Below are positions 43,210 through 51,637 of a DNA stretch of 64,000 nucleotides, one piece after another. This stretch comes from Cupriavidus necator (GTDB lineage Bacteria; Pseudomonadota; Gammaproteobacteria; Burkholderiales; Burkholderiaceae). The notes beneath the pieces were generated by a model. That model saw only the letters and a list, made by a program, of their open reading frames with translations, was not told the origin of the DNA and did no database searches. The first letter of the stretch is position 1. The number at the start of each line of letters is the position of its first letter. Location of the stretch: positions 1,736,001 to 1,800,000 of the forward strand of contig CP074390.1 in the NCBI GenBank assembly GCA_022041995.1, in the 5' to 3' direction. A program made the translations under genes and the position numbers.

Positions 43210-43225
43210 TGGCACGGTCTTCGCA
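43210..43225 (+). promoter_or_regulatory. Sigma-54 promoter of the phenol operon
   Basis: TGGCAC-N5-TCGCA at 43210-43225 has the invariant GG (43211-43212) and GC (43223-43224) of the -24/-12 class, 12 bp apart. Predicted transcription starts near 43236, 27 bp before dmpK. The DmpR sites lie at the right distance upstream. This makes the operon dependent on RpoN and phenol. Confidence 0.88.
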
Positions 43226-43262
43226 GTAAGGCCTGCGTCCAGCCAACGCAAAGGAGCGCGCC

Positions 43263-43487
43263 ATGAACACCCCGTCGGTTCCCCTGTTCGAAGCCACGCC
43301 GCGCTATGTGCGGGTCGAGGGCCGCACCCCCGAAGGGTTTGTGCAGTTCGCCTTCAGCGTGGCCGACCCCGAGCTCAACGTCGAACTGATCATGCCGGAG
43401 CCGATGTTCGAAGCCTTCTGCTGCGTCAACCGCGTGCGCTTCCTGCCCCCGCTGGAAGCCGCGCCGCAGCCGCAAGCCGACGACTGA
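43263..43487 (+). CDS. dmpK: Phenol hydroxylase subunit DmpK
   Basis: The 74-residue protein is the small accessory subunit of multicomponent phenol hydroxylase (about 70-90 residues in the family). Its EGFVQFAFSVADPELNVELIMP and FEAFCCVNRVRFLPP segments are family-like. In Pseudomonas it is not part of the turnover complex but helps assemble or activate the hydroxylase, probably by inserting iron. It is the first gene after the sigma-54 promoter. Confidence 0.9.
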   Translation: MNTPSVPLFEATPRYVRVEGRTPEGFVQFAFSVADPELNVELIMPEPMFEAFCCVNRVRFLPPLEAAPQPQADD

Positions 43488-43537
43488 CGCCGCAGCCACC
43501 GCATCACAAAGAGAGAAGGGATACAGGAGACCAAGCG

Positions 43538-44533
43538 ATGCAAGTCGATATCAAGACCCAGCAGATCCAGCCGCTGCGCCAGACCTACGGCCATGTCGCG
43601 CGCCGTTTCGGCGACAAGCCGGCGTCGCGCTACCAGGAGGCGACCTACGACGTGCAGTCGGAGGTGAACTTCCACTACCGGCCCACCTGGGACCCCCGCT
43701 TCGAGCTGTATGACAAGCGCCGCACGGCGATCGTGATGCAAGACTGGTATGCGCTGAAGGACCCGCGCCAGTTCTACTACGGCGCCTACGTTACCGCGCG
43801 CGGGCGCCAGCAGGATGCAACGGAGAAGAGCTTTGCCTTCGTCGAGAAGCGCGGGCTGCTGCAGGCGCTGCCGGCCGAATGGCAGGAACGCCTGGCCGTT
43901 GGCCTGCTGCCGCTGCGCCATGTCGAGTGGGGCGCCAACATGAACAACTTCTACTGCGCCGACTATGGCTGGGGCACGGCCATCACGCAGGCCTGCACCT
44001 ATTGCGCGATGGACCGCCTGGGTATCGCCCAATACCTGTCGCGCATCGGCATGCTGCTGGACGGCAATACCGGCGTGGCGCTGGAGCGGGCCAGGGTGGC
44101 TTGGCTAGAGAGCGCCGCGTGGCAGCCGCTGCGCCGCTTTGTCGAGCACACCTTTGTCACCGAGGACTGGTTCGAGACCTTCGTCGCCCAGAACCTGGTG
44201 CTCGACGGGCTGCTCTACCCGCTGGTCTACCAGCATGCCGACGCGGTGATCGCGCGCGCCTGCGGCACCGGGCTGGCGGTGCTGACCGAATTCATGAACG
44301 ACTGGCGCGACGAGCACGCACGCTGGGTCGATGCCGTGATCCAGGCCGCCGCGGCCGAGTCGGACGCCAACCGCGTGCTGCTGTCGGGCTGGGCGCGCGC
44401 CGCCTGCGCCGAGGTGGCACAGGCGCTGGTGCCGGTGGCCGATGCGCTCACCGGCGAGGACGGCGCGCAGATGGTGGCGCTGTGCCGCGAGCAGTTCGAA
44501 GTTCGCCTGGGCAAGCTCGGCCTGGCTGCCTGA
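43538..44533 (+). CDS. dmpL: Phenol hydroxylase beta subunit DmpL
   Basis: The 331-residue protein resembles the beta chain of bacterial multicomponent monooxygenase hydroxylases. Its all-helical N-terminus has REVNFHYRPTWDPRFELYD-like segments and QDWYALKDPRQFYYGAY. It lacks a diiron site, as expected, and pairs with DmpN and DmpO to form the (alpha-beta-gamma)2 hydroxylase. An AGGAGA motif precedes ATG 43538. Confidence 0.93.
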   Translation: MQVDIKTQQIQPLRQTYGHVARRFGDKPASRYQEATYDVQSEVNFHYRPTWDPRFELYDKRRTAIVMQDWYALKDPRQFYYGAYVTARGRQQDATEKSFAFVEKRGLLQALPAEWQERLAVGLLPLRHVEWGANMNNFYCADYGWGTAITQACTYCAMDRLGIAQYLSRIGMLLDGNTGVALERARVAWLESAAWQPLRRFVEHTFVTEDWFETFVAQNLVLDGLLYPLVYQHADAVIARACGTGLAVLTEFMNDWRDEHARWVDAVIQAAAAESDANRVLLSGWARAACAEVAQALVPVADALTGEDGAQMVALCREQFEVRLGKLGLAA

Positions 44534-44565
44534 TCCGCCCGCAACGAACCCCACGGAGACACGCC

Positions 44566-44847
44566 ATGTCAGCGACCGCTGCCAACGTCTACATCGCCCT
44601 GCAGAACAACGACGACACCCGACTCATCATCGACGCCATCACCGAGGCCAACCCGCATGCGGTGGTGTCGCAGTTTCCCGCCATGGTCAAGATCGACGCC
44701 CCCGGCCACCTGACCATCGTGCGCGAACTGGTGGCCGGCAAGCTCGGCCGCGACTGGGACCTGCAGGAGATCCACCTGAACCTGATCTCGCTGTGCGGAA
44801 ACATCGACGAAGACGAAGACGCCTTCACGCTGCGCTGGAACGCCTGA
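44566..44847 (+). CDS. dmpM: Phenol hydroxylase effector protein DmpM
   Basis: The 93-residue protein belongs to the MmoB/DmpM effector family. NVYIALQNNDDTRLIIDAI and DWDLQEIHLNLISLCGNIDED are recognisable. It has no cofactor and binds the hydroxylase to couple electron flow to oxygen activation. The gene begins after a CACGGAG ribosome binding motif, 32 bp after dmpL. Confidence 0.93.
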   Translation: MSATAANVYIALQNNDDTRLIIDAITEANPHAVVSQFPAMVKIDAPGHLTIVRELVAGKLGRDWDLQEIHLNLISLCGNIDEDEDAFTLRWNA

Positions 44848-44882
44848 CCGGACAGCGGCACACAGAACATCACGGAGACATC

Positions 44883-46403
44883 ATGGACGCACGCAAGAAG
44901 CTCAACCTGCGCGAGAAGTACGCCTCGATGACGCGGGACCTGGCCTGGGAAACGACCTACGAGCCGATGGACAAGGTCTTCCCGTTCGACAAGTACGAGG
45001 GCATCCGCATCCACGACTGGGACAAATGGGAAGACCCGTTCCGCATGACCATGGATGCCTATTGGAAATATCAGTCGGAGAAAGAGCGCAAGCTGTACGC
45101 GATCATCGACTCGTTCGTGCAGAACAACGGCCACCTGAACGTATCCGACCCGCGCTACCTGAACGCGCTGCGGCTGTTCCTGACCGGCGTGACGCCGCTG
45201 GAATACGCCGCCCACCGCGGCTACGCGCACCTGGGTCGGCATTTCCGCGGCGCCGGCGCGCGCGTTGCGGCGCAGATGCAGTCGGTCGACGAGCTGCGCC
45301 ACGCCCAGACCCAGTTGCACACGCTGTCCGTCTACAACAAGTACTTCCATGGCTTTGGCGAATGGCGTCACATGCACGACCGGGTCTGGTACCTGTCGGT
45401 GCCCAAGTCCTACTTCGAGGACGCGATGAGCGCGGGGCCGTTCGAGTTCATCACCGCGATCTCGTTCTCGTTCGAGTACGTGCTGACCAACCTGCTGTTC
45501 ATGCCGTTCATGTCGGGCGCCGCCTACAACGGCGACATGGCCACGGTGACCTTCGGCTTCTCTGCGCAGTCCGACGAGTCGCGCCACATGACGCTGGGCC
45601 TGGAAGTGGTCAAGTTCCTGTGCGAGCAGGACCCCGGCAATATCCCGGTCCTGCAGAAGTGGCTGGACAAATGGTTCTGGCGCGGCTTCCGCCTGCTCAC
45701 GCTGGTCGGCATGATGATGGACTACATGCTGCCCAAGCGCGTGATGTCGTGGGCGGAGGCCTGGGAGATGTACTTCGAGCAGGCGGGCGGGGCGCTGTTC
45801 AAGGACCTGGAGCGCTACGGCCTGCGCATGCCCAAGTACCACGAAGTGGCCACCAAGACCAAGGACCGCATCACGCACGAAGCCTGGGCCACCTTTTACA
45901 ACTACGCGGGCGCGGCCGGCTTCCATACCTGGGTGCCCAAGGCCGACGAGATGGCATGGCTGACCGAGAAGTACCCGCAGACCTTCGAGCGCTACTACAA
46001 GCCGCGCCTGGACCACTGGCAGGAGCGCCAGCAGGCCGGCGACCGCTTCTACAACGCCACGCTGCCGATGCTGTGCCAGACGTGCCAGATCCCGATGGTG
46101 TTCTCGGAGCCGGACGATCCCACCCAGACCTGCTACCGCGAAAGCAGCTACCACGGCATGAAGTTCCACTTCTGCTCGGACGGCTGCAAGGACATCTTCG
46201 ACGACGAGCCCGCCAAGTACGCGCAGGCCTGGCTGCCGGTGCACCAGATCTACCAGGGCAACTGCGGCGGCGCCACGCTGGAGGACGTGCTCAAGTGGTA
46301 CCGGCTGAACCCGGGCGCTGACAACCTGGACTTCGAGGGCTCGCAGGACCAGCGCAACTGGAACGCGTGGAAGGGCATCGGGCCTGCCGCCGACGCCGCC
46401 TGA
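44883..46403 (+). CDS. dmpN: Phenol hydroxylase alpha subunit DmpN, diiron oxygenase
   Basis: The 506-residue catalytic subunit has carboxylate diiron ligands Glu107, Glu137, His140, Glu198, Glu232 and His235 in the motifs PLEYAA, DELRH, FSFEYV and DESRH. A C-terminal YHS-type zinc domain carries CQTC and C-x3-C near 397-440. It hydroxylates phenol to catechol using O2 and electrons from DmpP, with DmpM as effector. GGAGA precedes ATG 44883, 35 bp after dmpM. Confidence 0.95.
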   Translation: MDARKKLNLREKYASMTRDLAWETTYEPMDKVFPFDKYEGIRIHDWDKWEDPFRMTMDAYWKYQSEKERKLYAIIDSFVQNNGHLNVSDPRYLNALRLFLTGVTPLEYAAHRGYAHLGRHFRGAGARVAAQMQSVDELRHAQTQLHTLSVYNKYFHGFGEWRHMHDRVWYLSVPKSYFEDAMSAGPFEFITAISFSFEYVLTNLLFMPFMSGAAYNGDMATVTFGFSAQSDESRHMTLGLEVVKFLCEQDPGNIPVLQKWLDKWFWRGFRLLTLVGMMMDYMLPKRVMSWAEAWEMYFEQAGGALFKDLERYGLRMPKYHEVATKTKDRITHEAWATFYNYAGAAGFHTWVPKADEMAWLTEKYPQTFERYYKPRLDHWQERQQAGDRFYNATLPMLCQTCQIPMVFSEPDDPTQTCYRESSYHGMKFHFCSDGCKDIFDDEPAKYAQAWLPVHQIYQGNCGGATLEDVLKWYRLNPGADNLDFEGSQDQRNWNAWKGIGPAADAA

Positions 46404-46434
46404 AGCGGCCCCATCAAAAGACAAGGAGACAACC

Positions 46435-46794
46435 ATGCCCGTCGTATCCATCGGCGACTACGCCTTCGAGGCAGCCGACCGCGAGGCCGTGTTCCACGGC
46501 AACCGCCTGCTCTATATCGGCTGGGACGGCCACCTGCTGTTCTGCGCCCCGCATTGCTTCCCGTTCCCGCCGTCGATGCCGCTGCGCGACGTGGTGGACA
46601 AGGTGCTGCCCGGCGTCTACGGCTACCACCCCGACTTTGCCCGCATCGACTGGGGCAAGGTGCAGTGGCTGCGCGGCGGCCAGCCCTGGCAACCCGACCT
46701 GGACCGCTCGCTGGAAGAAAACGGCCTGGGCCACAAGGACGTGATCCGCTTCCGCACGCCGGGGCTGGACGGCATCGGCGGCAGCCGCAGCTGA
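46435..46794 (+). CDS. dmpO: Phenol hydroxylase gamma subunit DmpO
   Basis: A 119-residue protein recognised as the gamma chain of the hydroxylase (MPVVSIGDYAFEAADREAVF, then YGYHPDFARIDWGKVQW). It completes the alpha-beta-gamma heterotrimer with DmpN and DmpL. An AAGGAGA motif precedes ATG 46435, 31 bp after dmpN. Confidence 0.92.
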   Translation: MPVVSIGDYAFEAADREAVFHGNRLLYIGWDGHLLFCAPHCFPFPPSMPLRDVVDKVLPGVYGYHPDFARIDWGKVQWLRGGQPWQPDLDRSLEENGLGHKDVIRFRTPGLDGIGGSRS

Positions 46795-46831
46795 GGCGCA
46801 TGGTCGAACGCACCACCGGAAGGAGACCAAG

Positions 46832-47899
46832 ATGTATTCGCTGACCATTGAACCGATCGGGCAGACCGTCCCCATCGCTCCTGGGCAGACCGTGCTGGAT
46901 GCCTGCCTGCGCAACGGCGTGTGGCTGCCCCATGCCTGCTGCCATGGGCTGTGCGCCACCTGCAAGGTGCAGGTGGTGGACGGCGAGGTCGAGCAGGGCG
47001 AGGCCTCCAGCTTCGCGCTGATGGATTTCGAGCGCGACAACGGCCAGTGCCTGGCCTGCTGCGCGACCGCGCAGTCGGACCTGGTGATCGAGGCCGACAT
47101 CGAGGAAGACGCCGATGCGCTGGGCCTGCCGCTGGCCGACTATCGCGCCGAAGTTGTCGAGACGCGCGCCCTGACGCCCACCATCCTGGGCATCTGGCTG
47201 CGTGTGAAGGATGGCGGACGCACGGCATTCCAGGCCGGTCAGTACGTCAACCTGAACGTGCCGGGTTGCGACCAGCCGCGCGCGTTCTCGCTGGCCAGCG
47301 CGCCGGGCGACGACCTGATCGAACTGCACGTGCGGCGCGTGCCGGACGGGCAGGCCACCGGCTACCTGCACGACCAGCTGGCGGTCGGCGACGAACTGTC
47401 GTTCTCCGCGCCCTATGGCCGCTTCTTCGTGCGCAAGTCGGCGCAGGTGCCGATGCTGTTCCTGGCGGGCGGCTCCGGTCTGTCCAGCCCGCGCGCGATG
47501 ATCCTGGACCTGCTGGCCGCTGGCGAGACCCTGCCGATCACGCTGGTGCAGGGCGCGCGCAACCGTGGCGAGCTGTACTACGACGCGGAGTTCCAGGAGC
47601 TCTCGCAGGCCCACCCCAACTTCCGCTACGTGCCCGCGCTGTCGGACGAACCCGCCGACAGCGGCTGGAGCGGCGCGCGCGGCTACGTGCATGACGTGCT
47701 GCACCAGCTCTACGCGCAGGACGGCAATGCCGACTTCCGCGGCCACAAAGCCTACCTGTGCGGGCCGCCGCCGATGATCGAGGCCTGCATCCGCACGCTG
47801 ATGCAGGGCCGGCTGTTCGAGGCGGATATCCACACCGAGAAGTTCCTGTCCGCGGCCGATGCGCAGAACAGCGCGCGCAGCCCGCTGTTCAAGATCTGA
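46832..47899 (+). CDS. dmpP: Phenol hydroxylase reductase DmpP
   Basis: The 355-residue reductase has an N-terminal plant-type [2Fe-2S] domain (Cys36-x4-Cys41-x2-Cys44 and Cys76 or Cys77). An FAD domain follows (about 105-205, with RAFSLASAP). The C-terminal NAD-binding region has LFLAGGSGLSSP and YLCGPPPMIEACI. It passes electrons from NADH to the diiron centre of DmpN. GGAAGGAGA precedes ATG 46832. Confidence 0.95.
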   Translation: MYSLTIEPIGQTVPIAPGQTVLDACLRNGVWLPHACCHGLCATCKVQVVDGEVEQGEASSFALMDFERDNGQCLACCATAQSDLVIEADIEEDADALGLPLADYRAEVVETRALTPTILGIWLRVKDGGRTAFQAGQYVNLNVPGCDQPRAFSLASAPGDDLIELHVRRVPDGQATGYLHDQLAVGDELSFSAPYGRFFVRKSAQVPMLFLAGGSGLSSPRAMILDLLAAGETLPITLVQGARNRGELYYDAEFQELSQAHPNFRYVPALSDEPADSGWSGARGYVHDVLHQLYAQDGNADFRGHKAYLCGPPPMIEACIRTLMQGRLFEADIHTEKFLSAADAQNSARSPLFKI

Positions 47900-47910
47900 G
47901 GAGGCCGGCC

Positions 47911-48234
47911 ATGCATACCGTCGAGATCGCCGGCAGCGGGCTGCGCTACTCCTGCGCGCCGGAGCAGAACCTGCTGCGGGCCATGGAAGTGCTGGGCCAG
48001 CGCGGCATCCCCGCCGGCTGCCGCGGCGGCGGCTGCGGTGTGTGCAAGGTCCGCATCGAGGCCGGCGACTATCACGCCGGCAAGATGAGCCGGGCCTGCC
48101 TCTCCGAAGCCGAGCAGCGCGCCGGGCTGGTGCTGGCCTGCAAGACCTACCCGGACAGCGATATCCGCCTGCGGCCTGTGGCCCTGCTGCAGCGCTGCCT
48201 GGAAAAGCAGCGTCGGCGCGAACAGGGCCGGTAA
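47911..48234 (+). CDS. dmpQ: Plant-type ferredoxin (DmpQ/XylT-like) for dioxygenase reactivation
   Basis: A 107-residue ferredoxin with [2Fe-2S] ligands Cys37-x4-Cys42-x2-Cys45 and Cys77. XylT-type ferredoxins reduce the iron of inactivated catechol 2,3-dioxygenase, and this gene directly precedes the dioxygenase as in dmp and xyl operons. A GAGGAGG motif lies upstream of ATG 47911. Confidence 0.9.
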   Translation: MHTVEIAGSGLRYSCAPEQNLLRAMEVLGQRGIPAGCRGGGCGVCKVRIEAGDYHAGKMSRACLSEAEQRAGLVLACKTYPDSDIRLRPVALLQRCLEKQRRREQGR

Positions 48235-48305
48235 CAAGCGAACGAAGCACAAGCAAAGAAGGTGGCACCCACACAACGCCACCCCACCACACCAGGAGAC
48301 CCATC

Positions 48306-49241
48306 ATGGCATTGACAGGCGTATTGCGACCGGGGCACGTAGCCCTGCGCGTGCTGGAGCTGGAACCGGCGCTGAAACACTACATCGAGGTACTCGGCTT
48401 GATCGAAACCGCGCGCGATGCGCAGGGCCGGGTGTTCCTGAAGGCATGGGACGAGCACGACCACCACAGCGTGGTGCTGCGCGAGGCCGACAGCCCGGGC
48501 ATGGACTACATGGGTTTTCGTGTCGACAGCGGCCACACGCTGGAGCGGCTGGCGCAGGATGTGGAGAAATCCGGCCTGGCCACCGATTGCCAGTGGATCG
48601 CCGCGGGCGAGCACCCGCATACCGGCGTGCGCTTTCGCTTCACCATCCCGACAGGGCACGCGATCGAACTCTTTGCCGATAAGGACAAGCTTGGCTGCAA
48701 GACCGGCGACCTCAACCCCGACCCCTGGCCGGACGACCTGCGCGGCATGGCGCCCAGCCGCTTCGACCACTGCCTGCTGTATGGCGATGATGTCGACGGC
48801 ACCGTCAGGCTGTTCCGCGACGTGCTGGGTTTTTCTCTGGCCGAGCAGGTCGTGGCCGGCTCCGACGGCGAGATGCTGATCGGTGCCTTCCTGACCTGCT
48901 CGAATAAGGCGCACGACATCGCATTTATCCGGCATCCGGAGAAGAACCGCTTCCACCATGCCTCGTTCCTGCTTGATAACTGGAGCGAGGTGCTGAAGGC
49001 GGCCGACATCATCTCCAAGAAGGATGTCTCGCTCGACATCGGCCCGACCCGCCACGGCATCACGCGCGGTGCGACGATCTACTTTTTCGATCCCTCGGGC
49101 AATCGCAACGAGGTGTTCTCCGGCGGCTATATCCACTACCCGGACAAGCCCACCATTACCTGGACTGACAACGAGCTGGGGCGCGCGATCTTCTATCACG
49201 ACAGGAAGCTGAACGAAGCGTTTTTGAATGTGCTGACCTAA
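48306..49241 (+). CDS. dmpB: Catechol 2,3-dioxygenase (extradiol)
   Basis: A 311-residue XylE/DmpB-type dioxygenase. Metal ligands are His155, His218 and Glu269 (SRFDHCLL, NRFHHASF, NRNEVFSGG). It cleaves catechol next to its hydroxyls to 2-hydroxymuconic semialdehyde using Fe(II) and O2. A CCAGGAGA ribosome binding site precedes ATG 48306. The Fe(II) ring is protected or repaired by the preceding ferredoxin. Confidence 0.95.
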   Translation: MALTGVLRPGHVALRVLELEPALKHYIEVLGLIETARDAQGRVFLKAWDEHDHHSVVLREADSPGMDYMGFRVDSGHTLERLAQDVEKSGLATDCQWIAAGEHPHTGVRFRFTIPTGHAIELFADKDKLGCKTGDLNPDPWPDDLRGMAPSRFDHCLLYGDDVDGTVRLFRDVLGFSLAEQVVAGSDGEMLIGAFLTCSNKAHDIAFIRHPEKNRFHHASFLLDNWSEVLKAADIISKKDVSLDIGPTRHGITRGATIYFFDPSGNRNEVFSGGYIHYPDKPTITWTDNELGRAIFYHDRKLNEAFLNVLT

Positions 49242-49269
49242 ACGCGAACGCTCGCCTCCCGCTGGTTTG

Positions 49270-49297
49270 CCCCCTCTCCCGCTTGCGGGAGAGGGGC
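49270..49297. repeat. REP-like palindrome inside the phenol operon
   Basis: CCCCTCTCCCGCTTGCGGGAGAGGGG-like sequence, same family as the pair at 42671-42792. It lies between the dioxygenase and semialdehyde dehydrogenase genes, where the operon has its largest internal gap (114 bp). Its RNA hairpin could limit read-through or protect the upstream transcript end. Confidence 0.75.
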
Positions 49298-49355
49298 ACC
49301 CAAACGATGGGCGGAGGGTCGCAGTGCGCGATTGCTTCAACATCAGAGAACCAAT

Positions 49356-50810
49356 ATGAAAGACTTCAAGAACTTCATCAACGGCGAGTGGGTCGGCACC
49401 GCGCGGACCTTCGAGAACCGCAACCCCGCCGATAACAGCCTGATCGGCCACGTGCACGAGGCCGGCAAGGCCGAGGTCGACGCCGCGGTGCAGGTCGCGC
49501 GCCGTGCGCTGCAGGGGCCGTGGGGCCGCATGACGGTGGCGCAGCGGGTCGAGCTGCTGCACGCGGTGGCCGACGGCATCAACCGCCGCTTCGACGAATT
49601 CGTGCAGGCGGAGATCGCCGATACCGGCAAGCCGTTCGGGCTGGCCAGCCATATCGACATCCCGCGCGGCGCGGCCAACTTCAAGGTTTTTGCCGACCTG
49701 ATCCGCAACGTGCCGACCGAAAGCTTTGCCATGGACACGCCCGACGGCGGCAAGGCCATCAACTATGCGGTGCGCAGCCCGCGCGGCGTGATCGGCGTGG
49801 TGTGCCCGTGGAACCTGCCGCTGCTGCTGATGACGTGGAAGGTCGGGCCGGCGCTGGCCTGCGGCAATACGGTGGTGGTCAAGCCCTCGGAGGAGACCCC
49901 CGCCACCGCGACGCTGCTGGGCGAGGTGATGAACGAGGCCGGCGTGCCGCCGGGCGTCTACAACGTGGTGCATGGTTTCGGCCCGGATTCGGCCGGCGCG
50001 CTCCTGACCGCGCACCCGCAGGTCAACGGCATTACCTTCACCGGCGAGACCCGCACCGGCGAGGCCATCATGAAGGCCGCGGCCAACGGCGTGCGGCCGG
50101 TGTCGTTCGAGCTGGGCGGCAAGAACGCGGGCATCGTGTTCGCCGATGCGGACTTCGACAAGGCCGTGGCCGGCATCACGCGCTCGGCGTTCGAGAACAG
50201 CGGCCAGGTGTGCCTGGGCACCGAGCGGGTCTACGTGCAGCGGCCGATCTTTGCGCGCTTTGTTGCCGCGCTGAAGGCGAAGGCCGAGGGGCTGAAGCTG
50301 GGACACCCCACCGACGCGGGCGTGACCATGGGGCCGCTGGTGTCGCATGAGCATCGCGACAAGGTGCTGTCGTACTACCGCAAGGCCGCCGAGGCCGGCG
50401 CCACCGTGGTCACCGGGGGTGGCGTGCCGCAGATGCCGGGGGCGCTGGCCGAAGGCGCCTGGGTGCAGCCCACCATCTGGACAGGCCTGCCGGAAAGCGC
50501 CGCCGTGATCCGCGAGGAGATCTTCGGGCCCTGCTGCCATATCGCCCCGTTCGACACCGAAGAGGAAGTCATCGCGCTGGCCAACGACACCCCGTACGGA
50601 CTGGCCGCCACGGTCTGGACCGGCGACCTTGGCACCGCGCACCGCATGGGTAGCACGCTGGAGGTGGGCATCTGCTGGATCAATGCCTGGTTCCTGCGCG
50701 ACCTGCGCACGGCTTTTGGCGGCGCGAAGCAATCCGGCATCGGCCGCGAGGGCGGCGTCCATTCGCTCGAGTTCTACACCGAGCTGCGCAACGTCTGCGT
50801 CAAACTGTGA
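49356..50810 (+). CDS. dmpC: 2-Hydroxymuconic semialdehyde dehydrogenase
   Basis: The 484-residue aldehyde dehydrogenase has catalytic Glu252 (FELGGKNAG) and Cys286 (NSGQVCLGTERV). It oxidises 2-hydroxymuconic semialdehyde with NAD+ to the enol of 4-oxalocrotonate. ATG 49356 gives the expected start MKDFKNFINGEWV. It is separated from the dioxygenase by the REP-like palindrome. Confidence 0.93.
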   Translation: MKDFKNFINGEWVGTARTFENRNPADNSLIGHVHEAGKAEVDAAVQVARRALQGPWGRMTVAQRVELLHAVADGINRRFDEFVQAEIADTGKPFGLASHIDIPRGAANFKVFADLIRNVPTESFAMDTPDGGKAINYAVRSPRGVIGVVCPWNLPLLLMTWKVGPALACGNTVVVKPSEETPATATLLGEVMNEAGVPPGVYNVVHGFGPDSAGALLTAHPQVNGITFTGETRTGEAIMKAAANGVRPVSFELGGKNAGIVFADADFDKAVAGITRSAFENSGQVCLGTERVYVQRPIFARFVAALKAKAEGLKLGHPTDAGVTMGPLVSHEHRDKVLSYYRKAAEAGATVVTGGGVPQMPGALAEGAWVQPTIWTGLPESAAVIREEIFGPCCHIAPFDTEEEVIALANDTPYGLAATVWTGDLGTAHRMGSTLEVGICWINAWFLRDLRTAFGGAKQSGIGREGGVHSLEFYTELRNVCVKL

Positions 50811-50818
50811 GGCCCACC

Positions 50819-51601
50819 ATGCAGAGCGAACTTATCCGCGAGATCGGCGCCGGCCTGCACCAGGCGCTTGCCACCAGGCGCCCGGTGGCGCCGCTGACCG
50901 AGTCCTGGCCGGACCTGAGCATCGACGACGCCTACCGCATCCAGTTGGCCATGGTGCAGCACCGGCTCGACGCCGGCGAGCGCGTGGTCGGCAAGAAGAT
51001 CGGCGTGACCAGCCGCGTGGTGATGGACATGCTCGACGTGCGCCAGCCAGATTTTGGCCACCTGCTGTCCGGCATGGTCTACCCCGACGGCGCGGCGATT
51101 CCCGCCGACACCCTGATCGCGCCCAAGGCCGAAGGCGAGGTTGCCTTCGTGCTGAAGGAAGACCTGGAGGGGCCGGGTGTGACCAATGCCGACGTGCTGC
51201 GCGCCACCGCCTACGTGCTGCCTTGCTTCGAGATCGTCGATTCGCGCATCCGCGACTGGAAGATCCGCATCCAGGACACGGTGGCTGACAACGCTTCGTC
51301 AGGCGTTTTCGTGCTGGGCGACGCCGCAGTGGACCCGCGCAGCGTGGACCTGGGCACGGTCGGCATGACGCTGGAGAAGAACGGCGAGATCGTCGCCACC
51401 GGCGCCGGCGCGGCCGCGCTCGGGCATCCCGTCAATGCAGTGGCATGGCTGGCCAATACGCTTGGCCGGCTGGGCATTGGCCTGAAGCGGGGCGAGGTGA
51501 TCCTGTCCGGCTCTCTTGCCGCGATGGTGCCCGTAACCGCCGGCGACCGGCTGCGCATCAGCCTGGGCGGCATCGGCTCGGCCGGCGTGCGCTTCGTCTG
51601 A
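50819..51601 (+). CDS. dmpE: 2-Oxopent-4-enoate hydratase
   Basis: A 260-residue protein of the DmpE/XylJ hydratase family. GERVVGKKIGVTSRVVMDML, PKAEGEVAFVLKEDL with acidic metal ligands, VVDNASSG-like and LEKNGEI are family marks. It adds water to 2-oxopent-4-enoate to give 4-hydroxy-2-oxovalerate. The start ATG 50819 follows the stop of dmpC directly; an upstream non-ATG start at 50807 is less likely. It resembles the next gene, DmpH, as both belong to one superfamily and their products form a complex. Confidence 0.9.
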   Translation: MQSELIREIGAGLHQALATRRPVAPLTESWPDLSIDDAYRIQLAMVQHRLDAGERVVGKKIGVTSRVVMDMLDVRQPDFGHLLSGMVYPDGAAIPADTLIAPKAEGEVAFVLKEDLEGPGVTNADVLRATAYVLPCFEIVDSRIRDWKIRIQDTVADNASSGVFVLGDAAVDPRSVDLGTVGMTLEKNGEIVATGAGAAALGHPVNAVAWLANTLGRLGIGLKRGEVILSGSLAAMVPVTAGDRLRISLGGIGSAGVRFV

Positions 51602-51637
51602 GCCCGACCCTTTTTCCAACTCAGCGCAGGACAAGCC

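Noticed and set aside
43263..48234. Toluene or benzene monooxygenase instead of phenol hydroxylase
   Set aside because: Subunit order K-L-M-N-O-P with small DmpK first, DmpM-type effector and DmpP reductase fits phenol hydroxylase, and the regulator keeps the phenol-pocket residues; toluene monooxygenases have a Rieske ferredoxin gene that is absent.
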